From NCBI GenBank assembly GCA_964023205.1, contig OZ026847.1:10664599-10728598 (forward strand): a stretch of DNA of 64,000 nucleotides, read 5' to 3'. Shown piece by piece: positions 36,666 to 51,112 of the stretch. How positions within the stretch are numbered: the stretch's first letter is position 1; the number at the start of each line of letters is the position of its first letter. This DNA comes from Lutraria lutraria. Its lineage: Eukaryota > Mollusca > Bivalvia > Venerida > Mactridae. Position numbers and translations under genes: made by a program. The notes under the pieces were generated by a model. That model was given only the letters and a program-made list of their open reading frames with translations, made no database searches and had not been told where the DNA came from.

Positions 36666-39600
36666 GTGGACAATCGAAGTGTATGTTTGCCACATTGCTG
36701 TTATGTGTGGTTTGAGGTGGGTCTTGATGCAAGGAGTTGGAACAATTATGTGTTTTTAACTGAAACACGTGATGTTTTCCTAGTTCGAGGGACAGAAAAC
36801 GCGCTTGTTATTGTATTTTTGTGACGTCACTAGGTCACGTGGATTCCACACACTGTTTATTACAAAGCATTATAATACATGTAGTTGAGAATTAACGCTT
36901 TTAGTCTAGATGACCTTTACTCATCCGTTTTTGATTGCGTCGAAAAGAAAGCACAAAAACATCCACTCGGCATATCTAATTAATGAGTTCTGTGCTACCT
37001 GTTATACACTAAGGTATGCAATCTACCAACAGATTCACCTTATAGAACGGCTACCTCTAAGCGAAGATCACCTTTATACATTAGGGAAAGGAATCTGTGC
37101 ATTTTTCTCTCTAACTTTCCTTCTCCTTGTTGGCATTTGACTGAGCGTACTTACATTAAATATAATAGAATACGATTACTCATACCATTTAGCTACATAA
37201 TTTAGCATGTACGTTAGGCTAAGTATGCTTTATTTATAAGCCATTGGATATTTCATATACAGCGTGGCATTTATGTGATTAAACTTAGCGATTATATCCC
37301 ATCATACATGCAAGCCAAAGAAGCGAAAGGAGTTAATTGCTAGAGCATTAATCGGTCAAACCTATTCATACAGAATTGTCGCACCGTTATGATACCACTA
37401 ACATTTAATACATTGATAAATACGATATACCTTAAGTCTATGCTTGGAATCAACTAATCAGACACCACAATTTGAGACCGCTATTTTGCCAAGAATGAAC
37501 ATACACCAAAAGGGAAAGAAATGTTAGACAACATGCGATGTAATCAAAAAACGTATGTTAATACGTCAAATTAATGTTCTTCATCATCTCTTGAATACAA
37601 ACTTAACAAAGTAGACATTTTGGGCACAGTAACATAAGATACAGTATATAACCTCACTTACCGTCCAACTCATATTAAGAGTATTTCATTATTACGACCA
37701 TTTATCCTCGGCTGGTTTTCAATATTGCTTGAAAGTAAAACCACCTCAATAGTACGACCGATTTAATTGCTCACAAAGTTAGTCTTTATATAAAGAATTT
37801 ACTGTAAAGTACAGCCCAGCTAAAACTTAATTATCGCAATTCCTTAGCGCTGTTGACAAATCACATATATAGACATTCTCTCATAAAAAATCTAGACAAG
37901 TCTAAGGAATATACCAATCTGTATCCATGTTACACATTTACTTTGCTTCTGTATAATTCATGTTAACTGAACGTAGGTTCATGATTTCGAAGTATAACGT
38001 TATTATGCGGTCATGCCATTGAATGCGTTCATGCTGCGCCAAACTATCTCAATAATTGATGAAACATTTCGCTTGATTGATCTAAATGTGAAAACAATTT
38101 GCCACAGAATTATAATAACGTTCACTTGTTTACGAAGTCGTACTTATCACCTGTTTATCGGACAGTGTATCTTACATTGCCCTTTAACTTTGTATGGAGT
38201 TTCCAGATAAACACAGGCATTTTATATCTTAAAACAGCTTTTAACACGCAAGAAATGAACCCAGACGAATGACAATGGCTGTTTGATAGTATAGTATATC
38301 ACAGTACATCACACGAGATACACTTTCAGAAATGCCATAGTTTCTTCATAATTTAACATTTGGTTAAACATTTCGCCAAACTCAGTAAGCAATTAATGTT
38401 TCCATCAGTACATGTATATTGTGAACAGTAATGCTTTTTTTAAACGTGTCTGCTGACTACGACAACAATTTGCCCACGTAAAATAACAGGAACAGGTGCG
38501 CACCTCATCTACTAAGGCAAAACAGTCGTGACAACATGCCTGTGTTTATACGCTTAACTTCAGCAATGACAATACGAACATTAAAAAAACGACCACAACC
38601 ATTGAGTTTGTTTATCAGTGGGTTTGGCCATAAGAACATGTTAGACTTCAACTCCTACGCGGATTGCAATATCACTTATAACGAAATAAAACTGGAAAAC
38701 ATGATAGTTTTGTTGACGGAAAAGTGGGGATCATACTTCGGGAACATGAACTATTTTTTATCCAATAGATATATGCAAAAAATATAAAATAACAACAGGA
38801 AAAATACCCCCCCCCCCCCCCCCCCGGAAACTACAATAGAGGATATTATACAGTAGTATGTGTCAGTCATATCAATTTAATTATATGTAGTTGATATGGA
38901 ATGAGCTGATTCAAAGTTAAAATAAATTATCAAACGTTTTCAGCAGTTATAAAAAATAAATTTTGGGAAAACAGATAAAAAGTCATACTTAGGGTAACTA
39001 GACCAACAAAGTCAGCAAATTTTCTTTCGCTTTTCTTAACACCTTTTTTGATTCTATGAGGCGAGATTCGCCACTACTAATAGAAAGTTCCATCCATTGG
39101 ATTTTGCCGTTAGATAAAAAGGGACAGTGCAAAAATAAAAGGTCAGTATGGTTACCACAAGCACCGACCTTATTTTTCTAACCTATTGTTTCAACAGATA
39201 GGAATTTATGCAATACAGTGACGTTTTACAGCAATAGGACCGCGGACGACAGTGTGATGATTAACCTTAGGAAAGCGAGTTTGTTCTTGTCCGGTATACC
39301 ATTGTTTGGTATATTTCTATTATTGCTGAGCACTATTGGCTGTGGACCTTACAAATGTCATTGTCAGCAGTGGTCCGTAATTATGTACAGTCCGTAAAAC
39401 TGGAATTAGTGCCCACGCATTTACAGTCTCATACACAGTGATCTCCCTTATCAAATATCACGAACTGTTTCCTATTCATTTTTGCAGTGCATTAAATATT
39501 CGGCTTTGTACAGACAGTTTCAACGGGAACTAGTTTATGAAATATCAGTGATCTCCGCACACGAACACATAGGAAAAACAATACTATTCATACACAACAA

Positions 39601-42600
39601 GTTGGTATAATGAGCTGGATTAATCAATGTTGTTACCTCCCTTGATAATGAATTGATAACCGACTATCCTCTGTATATGTATTATATAAGGGAACTACAT
39701 AATGTTGTAAGCTTTACAACTATGGTAGAGGACATATAAAGATGTTTTAGGCATTTGATTACGGTATGGCCAAGGAAGTTCGAAGTGCACGACAGACGGA
39801 CATCAAGCGTCTAGAAAAGCTCACAACCATTACCATGTGCTCTGGTGAGCTTAAAAGTGATATTAACACCATCTTTCAATACAGGCCAGAGGATCTGAGT
39901 CGGTACCGTTTTCCAAGATGGCGTCCATTTCTATGTCGTTTATCGATTTTCGTATTGGCCTTCCTTCTCAGTCAATCAAAATGTTTGAAACTTGTATTAG
40001 GCCTGCTTTTCTCATATTGGCCCAGGTAACCTTTATATGCGAGTCAGAAAAGATATATTGGAAAGTCTAAGGCCAAACAGTTTCCTTTAAATTTAAGCCT
40101 CTTTCTTGGCATTTTGGTCAACAAAGGTCACGTGTACATAAGTGTAATGACAGTGGTAAGTGTCACAGCTCGACGTAGTTATCGCTTCATAAAATATATT
40201 CACAGTCTTAATATTACTATAAATTGAGTGTTAATTGTTCTGATAATTCAGCGATAATAGGCCATGTAGTTCGGTCATATTTATCACATGAAAGCGTCTA
40301 TGATCAAATACTAAATCGGAGTTAATGAAACGCTCGTTATTGTAAGCATACGGATAATTTTATATGCGATGGCATTTCATTGAAGCTAAGCAAACAATTC
40401 AGTCGATAAGCCATAGAACATTAATTCATTACAACTGTGTTTTGTCCAGTTGAAAATAGTATGCATAAGTTTTTTTTTCAATTCATATATAATAATATTA
40501 CACAAAAAGCATAAAAATAAACTACTATCCGATTACATGGCACAAAACTAAATATTTCATTGAATTTAAAATCCTGTCGAATTGTCAGACTATGCGGACA
40601 GAAACGTGACTATATATTCCATGTAAATTGGGTGTATAACAAAATTACACCCCTCCCAAAAATACTGAGAAAGTGTGTTTAAATTTCGGCCGCACAATCA
40701 GAATATGCGGTCCCATTTTAACACATCACTGCAGCCAGTGCTACACTACGGCAACATCCTTTTATAAATTGTTATAAAGTATATTTACGCATTAATGATT
40801 TATTTGTATGGCATGTAACATCTGTTTAATTCAGTAAACGCCACCACTTTGTGCCATATTTCAGAGAACACAAAAGGACTAGTTGTAAATAAACTCTGAA
40901 CATAAAATAAATTTGACGCCGTATTCAAGAATTCAGCAATATCAATGGACTTTCGGCGTGAGTATTGCGTAATTCATGTTAAACTTACATCAATCAGAAG
41001 ACAAGATATTTCACAATTATTAACAAGTTTTTGTTGAATCGATAACGATGATACATTCCTGGTATGAAAACTAGTTCAGCCATAGTTTGTGATAGGACAT
41101 CGCCATAACCAAGATGGTTCGAACTCCAGACCCATAAAAGGGGTTAGCCTTACACCAAGGTGCTTTGGGCAAATAAGCCTTTGATTGAATATATTTGGTA
41201 AAATCAACCAAACACATTTCACGATATACATTCAAAGCTCACTTACAGAACACGTCAGTATTGAAGCCACCAATATTCAACAGCATCTCTGTCTTGTATT
41301 TGAACTGAGACAATTTGGTATGAAGATCAAATTTTGGTACCAAAGTGGTGAACTGTATAAACATCACAACCTATTAAAAAAGGTGAACGAACAAAGGAAT
41401 ATGGAACGTGGTCTTCATGTACAAGTGGACATAAGTAGTTCATTTAGTCTACAGCATTGAATGAATAAAGTATGACAAATGTAGTCTTCGTTTACCGGTA
41501 GTCATCAACTGGAGTAAATATACTTATGTCTGACTGTATCAAAATAAAAATTCGGGCAAGCATTTTTTGGCTTATCTCGGCTGCTCATTGAAAGCGGAAC
41601 TACTTAGAATTTCCCGGATGTAAAACTGACAAATATTGTTGCCTCCAGGAAAGAAACGTCTGTCAAGTTCATGTTTCGTTCCACACTGTTGTTTCTTGTA
41701 CACTTTTAGAGTAGAAAACAAAGTATTATACTTCCACAAGGACAATTCTGCTAGAGTGTCTCTGACTGACGCCATTTTAATACCACATATATTAAGCGGT
41801 AACATTTCCAATCACATTTGTGCATCCGATGTTTGATGAATGTACGGAATCGGCCGAGGTTTGGCGAGTGCATAATGAACAACCGCATACAGACACCAAA
41901 GTACCAAAGCAGGATACAGCTATTGCATGCTTCGTGACATATATGAAAACATTGCGTGCACCGTATGATTAATTAACAATACCACGTGAAAATAAATGAA
42001 TTCTAAGTACATGATTGTGCAATTTACATTAGCACAATCCTTGGGAAACTATGGCAACATAACGTACGTTTTTTTAGAGAAATTAGAATTGCCACATAGA
42101 ATGAGTAAATCTTTCTAGTATTTAACAGTTAACGTATGTCATGCATGTGCAAGAATATCATTCATTCGATTGTTTAGAAATCTAATAATTAAGTAACTCA
42201 TTGTATGAGATGTCGATCAGAAAACGGGGTAAATGGAGGCCCCATGTTCTCTATGGTGTGATATCACTATTTTGTGAAGGAGGGCCTTAAATCGTTATTG
42301 ATGCTCCGTTCTACACTGAAAAAAACATTAAAACAATATATGCATTTACCAAAATTTTAAACCTTCCCTGAATTTATATCTTCTACAAAGTACTAGTAAC
42401 CATTCCCAGATATAGCATTTGCTGAGCTAGAAACAATCGGTTAGCAGTAAGTACACTTACTAGCTAGTTTCATTTCTCTTTCGGTTTAACTTGAGTGTTG
42501 ATTTTAGTAACATCCAACGTTGGTGTACATCGTGGGTAAAACCTATATATATCAACTGAAACAACGCGATTTTATAAAGTTTGCATAAATACACCCAGTC

Positions 42601-43580
42601 TGGACATGCTCATCTTAAGTAGAGATACTAAAATAATTGCCGATGTTTGTCTTTTTTAGGGGAGGGGTGTCATAACAACAGCCGAAATCACATGGACACT
42701 TTCCCAGCTTTTAACACTGGAAGAGTTTCTTATTTCCAATATAAATTTCTTGTACATACATAAAAACCATATATGACTTGTTTTCGAAATGATTTTACAA
42801 TGTCATCGCTGGAATACATTTGACACTTCAACAGACAACGAGCGGATTCGATGAGATGTTAATATTTACGCTCTGCATTTCTCACCGCCATCTATCTACC
42901 TATCAATGTTCAAATCACTACCTTGGTCCATTATGAAGTTTTGCTCCGGACAAGAAAGTGTGACGGACACACACACGCACGCACGTCTACCATTTTTAAC
43001 ATCCACCCGTCCTTCGGCGAGGGACAATAAAAAAGATATAACATTCAAATCCACCCATTCGACAATAAAAAAACAACAGGAAAACGGTAGATCGTTCAAA
43101 CGTTTAGGAGAGAATATATATAGCCAGATTATGTGAATTAAGGCCACCTAGCAGAACAGATGTAAACCTTTTACACGTTTAGCAATTATTATTCCTAATA
43201 ACTAACCTGCACGCACCCAAACATAAAACCCTACAATGGATCTGATAAATAAACCGTTGTAGAAGATGCCAGTGATCGAAAGGACGCAGCAAGCAGGCAA
43301 ACAGACGAACATGAACCTTAGAGTAGTGAGGTCTACAAATATCACATCAAATTTGTTTATAACGGAAAAGTACCGGAATAAGCTACCGATATTTCAACTA
43401 AATTAAGAGAAAGCCATGTAAATTGCATTATTCCATTCGTAAGACGAGTCGCATTCTCCGAGAACAATAGCAAGTAAGAGCATTCATTGAGAGACTAGCC
43501 CAAAACAAAAATGAAAATTGACGAGCAAGAGTTTTGTGTTCAATGGGAGAAAATCTCAGAAAACTTCTCTATAATCTAAT
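36666..43580. other. gene-poor intergenic DNA
   Basis: A third CRE octamer (36822-36829) and a CACGTG (36836) lie side by side near the start. A run of about 19 C is at 38807-38825. An 87-codon frame at 39766-40029 (charged start, hydrophobic end) overlaps a YY1-like 'caagatggcg' near 39917 and a GTAACC donor-like site at 40026. It is the only frame here that drew attention, and I do not call it a gene. Nothing else supported. Confidence 0.35.
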
Positions 43581-43783
43581 GTACAAAAGATAGATTGTGC
43601 GTGTCTTAAATTTAAGACAGATTCTAAAAGGTGTCTCTACAGAAATGTACAGCAGATAGATTGAGCGTGTCTTAAATTTAAGACAGATTCTAAAAGGTGT
43701 CTCTACAGAAATGTACAACAGATAGATTGTGCGTGTCTTAAATTTAATGTAGATTCTAAAAGGTGTCTCTACAGAAATGTACA
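43581..43783. repeat. tandem repeat, 66 bp, three units
   Basis: Unit begins gtacaa.agatagattg.gcg and continues 'tgtcttaaatttaagacagattctaaaaggtgtctctacagaaat'. Each unit contains the small palindrome 'gtcttaaatttaagac', lost in the third. Being a multiple of 3, it is open on the minus strand by chance. Confidence 0.9.
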
Positions 43784-43907
43784 AAACTGATCTTTTCAGG
43801 GCATCATAATCACAACAAAATCACATCACATAAAACTTCATGTACAAACACAGGTTTTGGATATTCAATGTATAAACCGGAAGTGTAGTTTGTAGGGAGC
43901 ATATTAA

Positions 43908-44372
43908 GGTCTTCCCAGCCTAATACTGTACTTTTCTGACATAATCTTCTTAATGCTACATGAAAATGTTATTATTACAAAAATAGCATAGCCCAATTAT
44001 CATTATTTCTATGATGGTAACCTTAGATACTTCAATTTATTGTATGACATTTTATAAAAAAAGTGCAAGAGTTGTTGCCCTTGTTGAAAAATAGAAAAAT
44101 ATTGATTTCTGTAGATACTGAATGGTGAATTACATTTTTTCCACCAGTTAAAATTGATAATGTGTAATGGCATCTTTTTTCGTTGAAATGGATGTTCTTT
44201 TTTCTTGAGTCCCATAGACTTCAATGCAAACTCAAAGGGCCAATAACTCAAAGGATTTTATTGTTTTTGTAAATCATTTTCTATCAAGGAATCCTATAAA
44301 ACCGATAAATATTTCCAAAATCTGTCCACTCCTTTTTGAGATAATAATTTTGAGCATTAGGCTAGGAAGACC
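43908..44372. mobile_element. non-autonomous DNA element with 16-bp inverted ends
   Basis: Left end ggtcttcccagcctaa (43908-43923) and right end ttaggctaggaagacc (44357-44372) are inverted with one mismatch. TTAA precedes the left end and GTAA follows the right, fitting a decayed TTAA duplication as in piggyBac or Kolobok elements. The interior has 'aaagggccaataactcaaa', a phrase I recall from dispersed mollusc repeats. Confidence 0.6.
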
Positions 44373-47300
44373 GTAAACAGTAGTTTTGACTTTGGAGCTC
44401 TTTCATGACATATGGTTGAATGCATTTGTTGCAATCTATGGTCATTTATCGTATCTATCACATCTTATTCGTCTTCGTCTTATTGTATCCCTAATATTAC
44501 CTTTGTATCACTTGGTAAGTTTTGACAAATCGACAAATGCTACACAGACGAAGAAGTAATTGTTCATGCAATATCTATTGAGAAAAAAAACATTATTCAA
44601 TTTTCAAGATATTATTACGTAATTTGAACAACATTTGTATTCGTATTAAATTGAACAGTAAGACTTAGAACTAAGATAGTAATTCTAACATAACTTAAAA
44701 AAACAAGATAGCCCTTTTGTAACAACGAAAAGCTCTCTGTCTTATTGTTTGTTTAGGCATTTTTGACGACAGCTGCCGCAACTGGATGGAAATGTATACA
44801 ATAAGCAATATTATAAAACACTACACATGTCATGCTATTATTTTAGCTATTAGATATACATATGAAACGAGTACCAGTCTTATTTAATAAGATATCAGTC
44901 AGTGTGCAAACTACAACTTTAATTTTAATTTCGAAATTTACCAAAATGAACCTGAACGAGAAGAAACGAATTGCCGCTGAAGAAATTACTTTTTTTCACT
45001 GGATGACTTATCATCATCATATTGCATTTTCTTGGAAATTGCAGCCTTGTGAACAATTATTGGTTCAGAGTATTTTTGCAGCTGTCAGACACACTCGGGC
45101 ATAACGTATTCGTACATAGATTTTGTCTGGAATTATTCAAAGATGTTCAGTTCTATTCTTTAAAGAAATCGTAAAAATTCAAGACACATGATGCAGCGAC
45201 GGACAGATCACAGCAGATAAACAAGTCCTTCACACAATGAGACAAGACAAAAAGGAAGCCATTGAAATTTATACGATAATTATTAACATTACAAAATACA
45301 AAGAGGAATTTGAAAAGCTGGACACTGGTTACATTGTGTGTTACATGAACTACATTGTACTAGACTAAGTGTTTGTGAACCTTCTTCTGTTTCTAGCATT
45401 ATGTTTAGAATGATCATCAACATCTATTTGAATGTGACCCATAAAACTTTGATGCTATTCCTTTGCTATCGTAAAGCTTCGTTTCTTCATAAGGCCGAAA
45501 TAGAAATGTGTTAACACTTCCTGGCGGACACTATCTTTGGCGATGAACCTGAAGTTTCAAACGACAAAATCCAGAGTACGGAAACCTTGGGGGGGGGGGG
45601 GGAATCGTACCTCGTTCTTTACCAAAGGTATGTCTAGAAAAAAGAAAGAAAAAGGCTCTTGGGCTACCTACCCTTATTTCTTTGGTCGAGTAATTCTAGA
45701 CATGATTCTATCTGGACTAGTGATAAATTTGATGGGGACTCAGTAATGAAACGCAAAATAATCTATTTACTACTACTACTATTAGATTTTTTAAATATTT
45801 TTTTTATGAATACGATTTGGTTGAAAATATTTCGTCCAAGATCATAGACAGTTACCTACATTAGAGAATCAATAGAATCAATGATATCTGGTCTGATTCA
45901 ATGCTGGTTAATAACAGAAATGTTGTTGACAACAGACGTTGAACGAGACTGTTCAGTATTTCTCAGGCCACTAGACAATTGCAATTATATACGTTATTCT
46001 ATAAAGTGGCGGCACTTCAGTTTTTATGTTGAACTAAAGCTCATCATTTTCACGATGTTCATGCTTTTTAAAAAGGTGATTTGCTTAAAAATAATGACCA
46101 CTGTTAGCATTTGGTATAATGCTTTGAGGCATTTTCTTTGTCTTAAAGATTGTAAACTTTTACGGAAGCCTACCTTCATTATAAGGATCACGGTTTTGTT
46201 AATACTAGGATATTTAAAAAAATATACTTCCAACAGCTGAATCGATTTTGTGTGTAGCATTTCCGATCTGTAACTCTTTGTTCATTGACTATTTCTCATT
46301 CTAACAATGTGTGTTAAGTTCTGGCAGTGTCGGTATACAGATCGTAAATCAATGCGCTTTTCTGCTCAGAGTATCTAAGATTAAATATATAAATATTTGA
46401 TTACGATTGGGTTATAATTTTCCACTTTGTGTCCAGCGGAAAGTCTTATCTTTATGCTTGCAGAAATGTAATACAATTAGTAAGCTTAGTTCTAAAGATA
46501 AGTGTATGTTTATATATTGATAATGCGTAGCAGGAATAAAGTGTATTGTTTTGACTATTTTTAGCGATGATTTATGCTATTTATAGTTAGCAAACACCTA
46601 ATGCATGAAAATAACAGAATGATAAAGTATATGTCCACTATAGACAAAAATTCAGAACATATTACAAAAATGAATACCTCCTGAGTAAAAAACCCAGCTT
46701 GTTTTTTGCCATCGGCTATTGATAAGAACAAAGCCCGTGACATGGAAGTTGCATTCACAAACATCAACCCAAACTCTGAGTAAACATTTAAAGCATCAAT
46801 GGAAAAAGATCAACATATTACCTGCAGCGTCATATTCTCTGTACGTTGCTTGTTGCTGTTTTTTTTTTGTCCGTATATAATCCTACAGGAATACCAAACG
46901 GATAGTTATCGCTTTATGTTATTCCAGTATTAGTTCAAAACGGTCTAAACGCACACAAAAGGATATTATACATATACAAAATGTACGTATATTTTAAATC
47001 GATCCAATATGCTCAGTTTGTCGCAGCTAAGCCAATACATAAACACTACATCACATAGCCCATGCAGTTGAAACAACTATTTGCAACAGACTAGAAAATA
47101 TAAAGCGCAACTAGTCGCGAAAACAAAGTATTTTCTGAACAATATTACAAACACAGACGAGACAAGTTATTTTGCACATGAATGTTAATTTTACAGACAT
47201 GCAAGCGTTTATAGAATATGATTCTATCATCTAGCGGCTGGTACCTTTTTGTCAATAAATCCACACAACAAAACAGTGGAACCAGAGAGCAGACGATAAT

Positions 47301-47567
47301 TCGAGCTAGCGCCATTACGGCAAAATCCTTTTAAAATCACAGATAAATAGCATCATTTGGACAGGTTCCAAAATCAATTATTTCAATTTGATTTAAGTAC
47401 TCGATTTCTGTATTTTTTCACTATGCGTTTAATTGACAAAGAGCTTCAATACTTCTACATGAGCCATCAGTTGAACGTACATGTATATTTGAAAATCCTC
47501 CATGTTTAACAGTCAAATCCGCAGGAAGCAGTTTCAGATTTGTCTGAGTGGGTAAACAGTTAGACAG
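44373..47567. other. intergenic DNA
   Basis: AT-rich. A run of about 13 G is at 45590-45602. Open frames at 44862, 45537 and 45881 have no domain and skewed composition. No gene supported. Confidence 0.4.
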
Positions 47568-47998
47568 TAGGGGTGCAACGATATGACATAACCCGTATTG
47601 CGATTTATTGCGACACAGTCTACCCATATTGCAATACAGTGAAGTAATGAAAAATACAATAAAAGTAAAGCCACTGTACACTCAAGTGTTAACCCATTAC
47701 CACATAGATGTATAACTGTATAAGGTAGATCATATATAATTTAACCAGTAGATGGCTTATTAGAACTTTCAGTTTTACACACTGTACCACTAAATACTAA
47801 AATGGAAAATTGTAAATAATAATTTGTTATCGTTCTTTGATGGTTCTAAACAACACTTGCGTCAGTATTATTTACTAGTACTTCAATGTATTACGTGCTC
47901 AATTATTGAAGAAAATATCACGGTACATGGATGTCGTACCGCGGTACGTATCGGCCTGGCGCTGTATCGAAATATACCGGTATATCTTTGCACCACTA
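47568..47998. mobile_element. hAT-like non-autonomous DNA transposon
   Basis: 431-bp element with inverted ends taggggtgcaacgata and (right, reversed) tagtggtgcaaagata. It is flanked by 8-bp duplications ttagacag (47560-47567) and ctagacag (47999-48006), 7 of 8 identical. The termini, the 8-bp duplication and the internal 'ggtac/gtacc' palindromes near 47935 are typical of small hAT elements. Confidence 0.8.
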
Positions 47999-48011
47999 CT
48001 AGACAGCTATT

Positions 48012-48095
48012 TCTTCTGGTCGCGGATTGGACTCGAAGTCACATCGGAAAGGGGCTTGTGATTTCTAGTCAGAGACCATAAACACTCGACAATGA
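48012..48095 (-). mobile_element. SINE family D fragment
   Basis: Matches 12330-12425 in order: 'attggactcgaagtcac', 'aaggggcttgtgatttctag', 'tcagagaccataaacactcg'. It lies directly beside the hAT-like element. Confidence 0.4.
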
Positions 48096-49794
48096 AGGTG
48101 CCTTTGGGGTACAAATGTATATACATGCTACAGCTTAAACATAACGATATATAATAATATCAGACTGTACTTTAAATGTTGATATTATTCGACGTATTTG
48201 GGGACCGTTTCAAAGAGATGTCTTAGTCAAGATGGCAATTTATCAAATAAAAAATCTAGGTTCATAGTGTTCGAAAAACACACACACGTTTTATTCTTTT
48301 ATTAGTGGATTGTTTTCAAATTACATCAAATTTATACCATATTGCAGAATTTGAAACTGAGCTCAAGACATGTCTATGAAAGGAGACACTGAAGACCTGA
48401 ATAAGTATGAATAATCACATAATTCAAATCCTTGGATCCAAAGTGATCTCCAACTTATACTTACAGAGAAGTAAAAACATATTGATGAATTTCGAAAAGA
48501 CGATCATTTACCAGGAGCTTAGTCCATTAGTGTCCAAAAACCAAGTACCTAACCAAATAACCATGTTATTTAAATACTTAGTACCTACTGCTCCCATCGA
48601 TCAGACTTTAAAACATTACTTAATCTTAATGTTTTACACCTTTGTTAATGAAGACTTAAACAGTGAACCCCGACTTAGTGTCCACCTCTTTGTATCAACC
48701 ACGTACTTAATTATAGTTCAAATTCATGGCGAACCAACCTAGAATAAAGACTGATTGTTTTTTAAACCATCTTTATATTGGAATATTGTGTGTTTAGAAT
48801 AAATGTAATATAATTTATTCACCCGTCTTTGTGGTCAAAACAGTCGATCAGTATGAGAAAAGCTTAGCGTTTAAGTGTTCTTACTACTTGGCTGTCGTAT
48901 ATTTGAGAATATCAAGCCATACCACATGTTAGTTCTAAGGGTGGTGCATACAAATTGTAGAGGGTTTTCAACAGTAAAAGACGCTCAAAGCATACACACA
49001 TGTACATGATGTCTAGAATTACTAGTAATGTCCAATAAAGGCTACTTCGTGAACTTATTTGCCATACACCGCCTGCGCTCAATCGATATAAAGCCACTCT
49101 ACGGGAACAGTGATTTAATTAACCCACCAAAATAACAATTAACACTGAGAATGCTAGAGGCCCTTTGGAAGAACTGGTAAATAAAGTACAGACAATCCTC
49201 AATTAATTTATATTAAGTCGGATTTTATGGATAGAAAGTGACATTTCCCCTTCATTTTGCTTCTAGATTCAGTAAGTAATCATTACGAGTTACATCTTAA
49301 AAGCAATATCCGCGCAGTCATACCACAAACTATATCATTTATCGTCCTAAAATAGTAACAAATCGTCTTTTATATACATATCACTGCGCGGTTACAATGT
49401 CTTAAAACCACACTATACAATACATAAGCTACGGCCAAACAAATAATGTCTATTACTCACCATGACATTGTAACAAGGGAAATATTAAATTTTATTTTTC
49501 AATACATTTAAGTGTTGATTGTCAGCAGCTGAAATCCGACTTAATAGTAGCTACGGATCACTTTCTCCCCCGATGCCGCTAAACACAGATATGTGGGGTT
49601 ATTATCGCTTATCGCTTTGTCAGGCGCCAATATTATTCCTGGAAATGCGTAGGTGGAATATGGTTAGACATTATAAATTCTAAGTTACCAAAAACCAAGT
49701 TAACGTAGTAAAGAATCGATCTTGTATATAATAAACAAATATCTTTACTTTCCAGGAATATATATAAGCATTTCTCCGCGTTATGGTGACAAAG
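48096..49794. other. intergenic DNA
   Basis: A 111-codon frame at 48407-48742 has no recognisable motif and AT-driven composition. Nothing else seen. Confidence 0.4.
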
Positions 49795-50096
49795 GGATGG
49801 ACCCATGGTCTAGTGGCAGCGTGTCTGACCACCAAGCGAAAGAATCCCGGCTCCGATATTTTAATCCCAAATACCGAGCCCAGTATTAGACAATAACAGG
49901 AAACGTGTGAGGCGTGCATCAGTGCTCTATACAGGATATGATAAAGAACAGCCTGGTAAACTATTCGAAATAAGAGTAGGAATATAAATGCCCAGATTCC
50001 TTATATCTTCTCCCCCCCTCCCCCCCGGTCTAAGGTGTCTCTGAAATTACCATAGCTGTCTACTCGGTCATTAAACAGATGATTAAGTAAAATAAT
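49795..50096 (+). mobile_element. SINE family A, copy 4
   Basis: 'ccatggtctagtggcagcgt' head, then 'ataccgagcccagta', 'ataacaggaaacgtgtgagg', 'gataaagaacag', 'gaatataaatgccca', a C-rich run, and 'tctctgaaattaccatagct' with tail 'cattaaacagatgattaa'. Confidence 0.75.
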
Positions 50097-51112
50097 GAAG
50101 GAGTAGTATAATGATTTCATGAATCAGCTTCCGTTCATTTTTATGTCCTACTCCTTTGATATCATTTTAGTCATTATTTGTCTTTCTTAATTAAGAGAAA
50201 AATATTCCTAGGCACATATTATATAATGCATATGCATATGCATAGAGGAGGGGGCGTGGAACTTGACTTTCATACGCTGATTAGTTCACATATTATCATT
50301 TCTGTCCTGCGACAAAGGTGTTCCATAATGGTATGAAATGAACAACAAAGATGTCGCCTAAACTAATAAAGCCCTATTCAGTCTTACATAAAGATAACAA
50401 AAATCTTCCTAGAATTATATGTGTTACCCCAAACCCACCTTCACACATTAAAACCACACAAAAAATGGGGAACAAAATAAAGTTTCCACTTTGGGTACAG
50501 CGTTGAAACTGACTCTGTCAAACCTTTACCCTCGAGGAAACAAAAGAAATAAAATCACTTAAGTATGAACAATTAAGATATAGCAATTATGATTGCTCCA
50601 GTATGACACCAAGCTTTGCGCTATGGAGGAGAGCCATGTTTTCGTCTAGTAAACTTACCAAGGTCTTATAAGTTATTTAGAGTAACAGTATGCGCTAACC
50701 ATAGAATTATTGTGTTTATTGAAAGATACCAAAATACATTGTACTGCGTGTTTTAAGAGATATGATGCGGAGACGTGACAATGATCTTGTTTAATTGATT
50801 GCGTAGTTCTTTCAGTGTTTTAATATTCTTGCTGGTAAATGAATGGCAACAGCTGCAACACCTTATTATGTTGCTGATGATTATGTAAATGTATACAAAT
50901 CATATCAGTGAATATACACGGATATATATACACGAGCGAGTGTTGAAATACTTAACAGGGTTACTTAGTTGTAGTACGTAACATGAAGGGGACAAACATT
51001 TTAAATGTAATGGACCCCCGTTGGTTACAAAGATATTGCCATATTTTGGATTCCACATATCTGTCCCTAAATATTTTATATGAAAGGAAAAGTCAAAAAC
51101 ATTGCAACTCCA
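50097..51112. other. intergenic DNA
   Basis: AT-rich, nothing recognised. Confidence 0.4.

Noticed and set aside
43569..43784. 71-codon minus-strand frame with 22-residue repeats
   Set aside because: Translation of the 66-bp tandem repeat; no sign of coding use.
48407..48742. 111-codon plus-strand frame
   Set aside because: AT-driven composition and no domain or splice signals.
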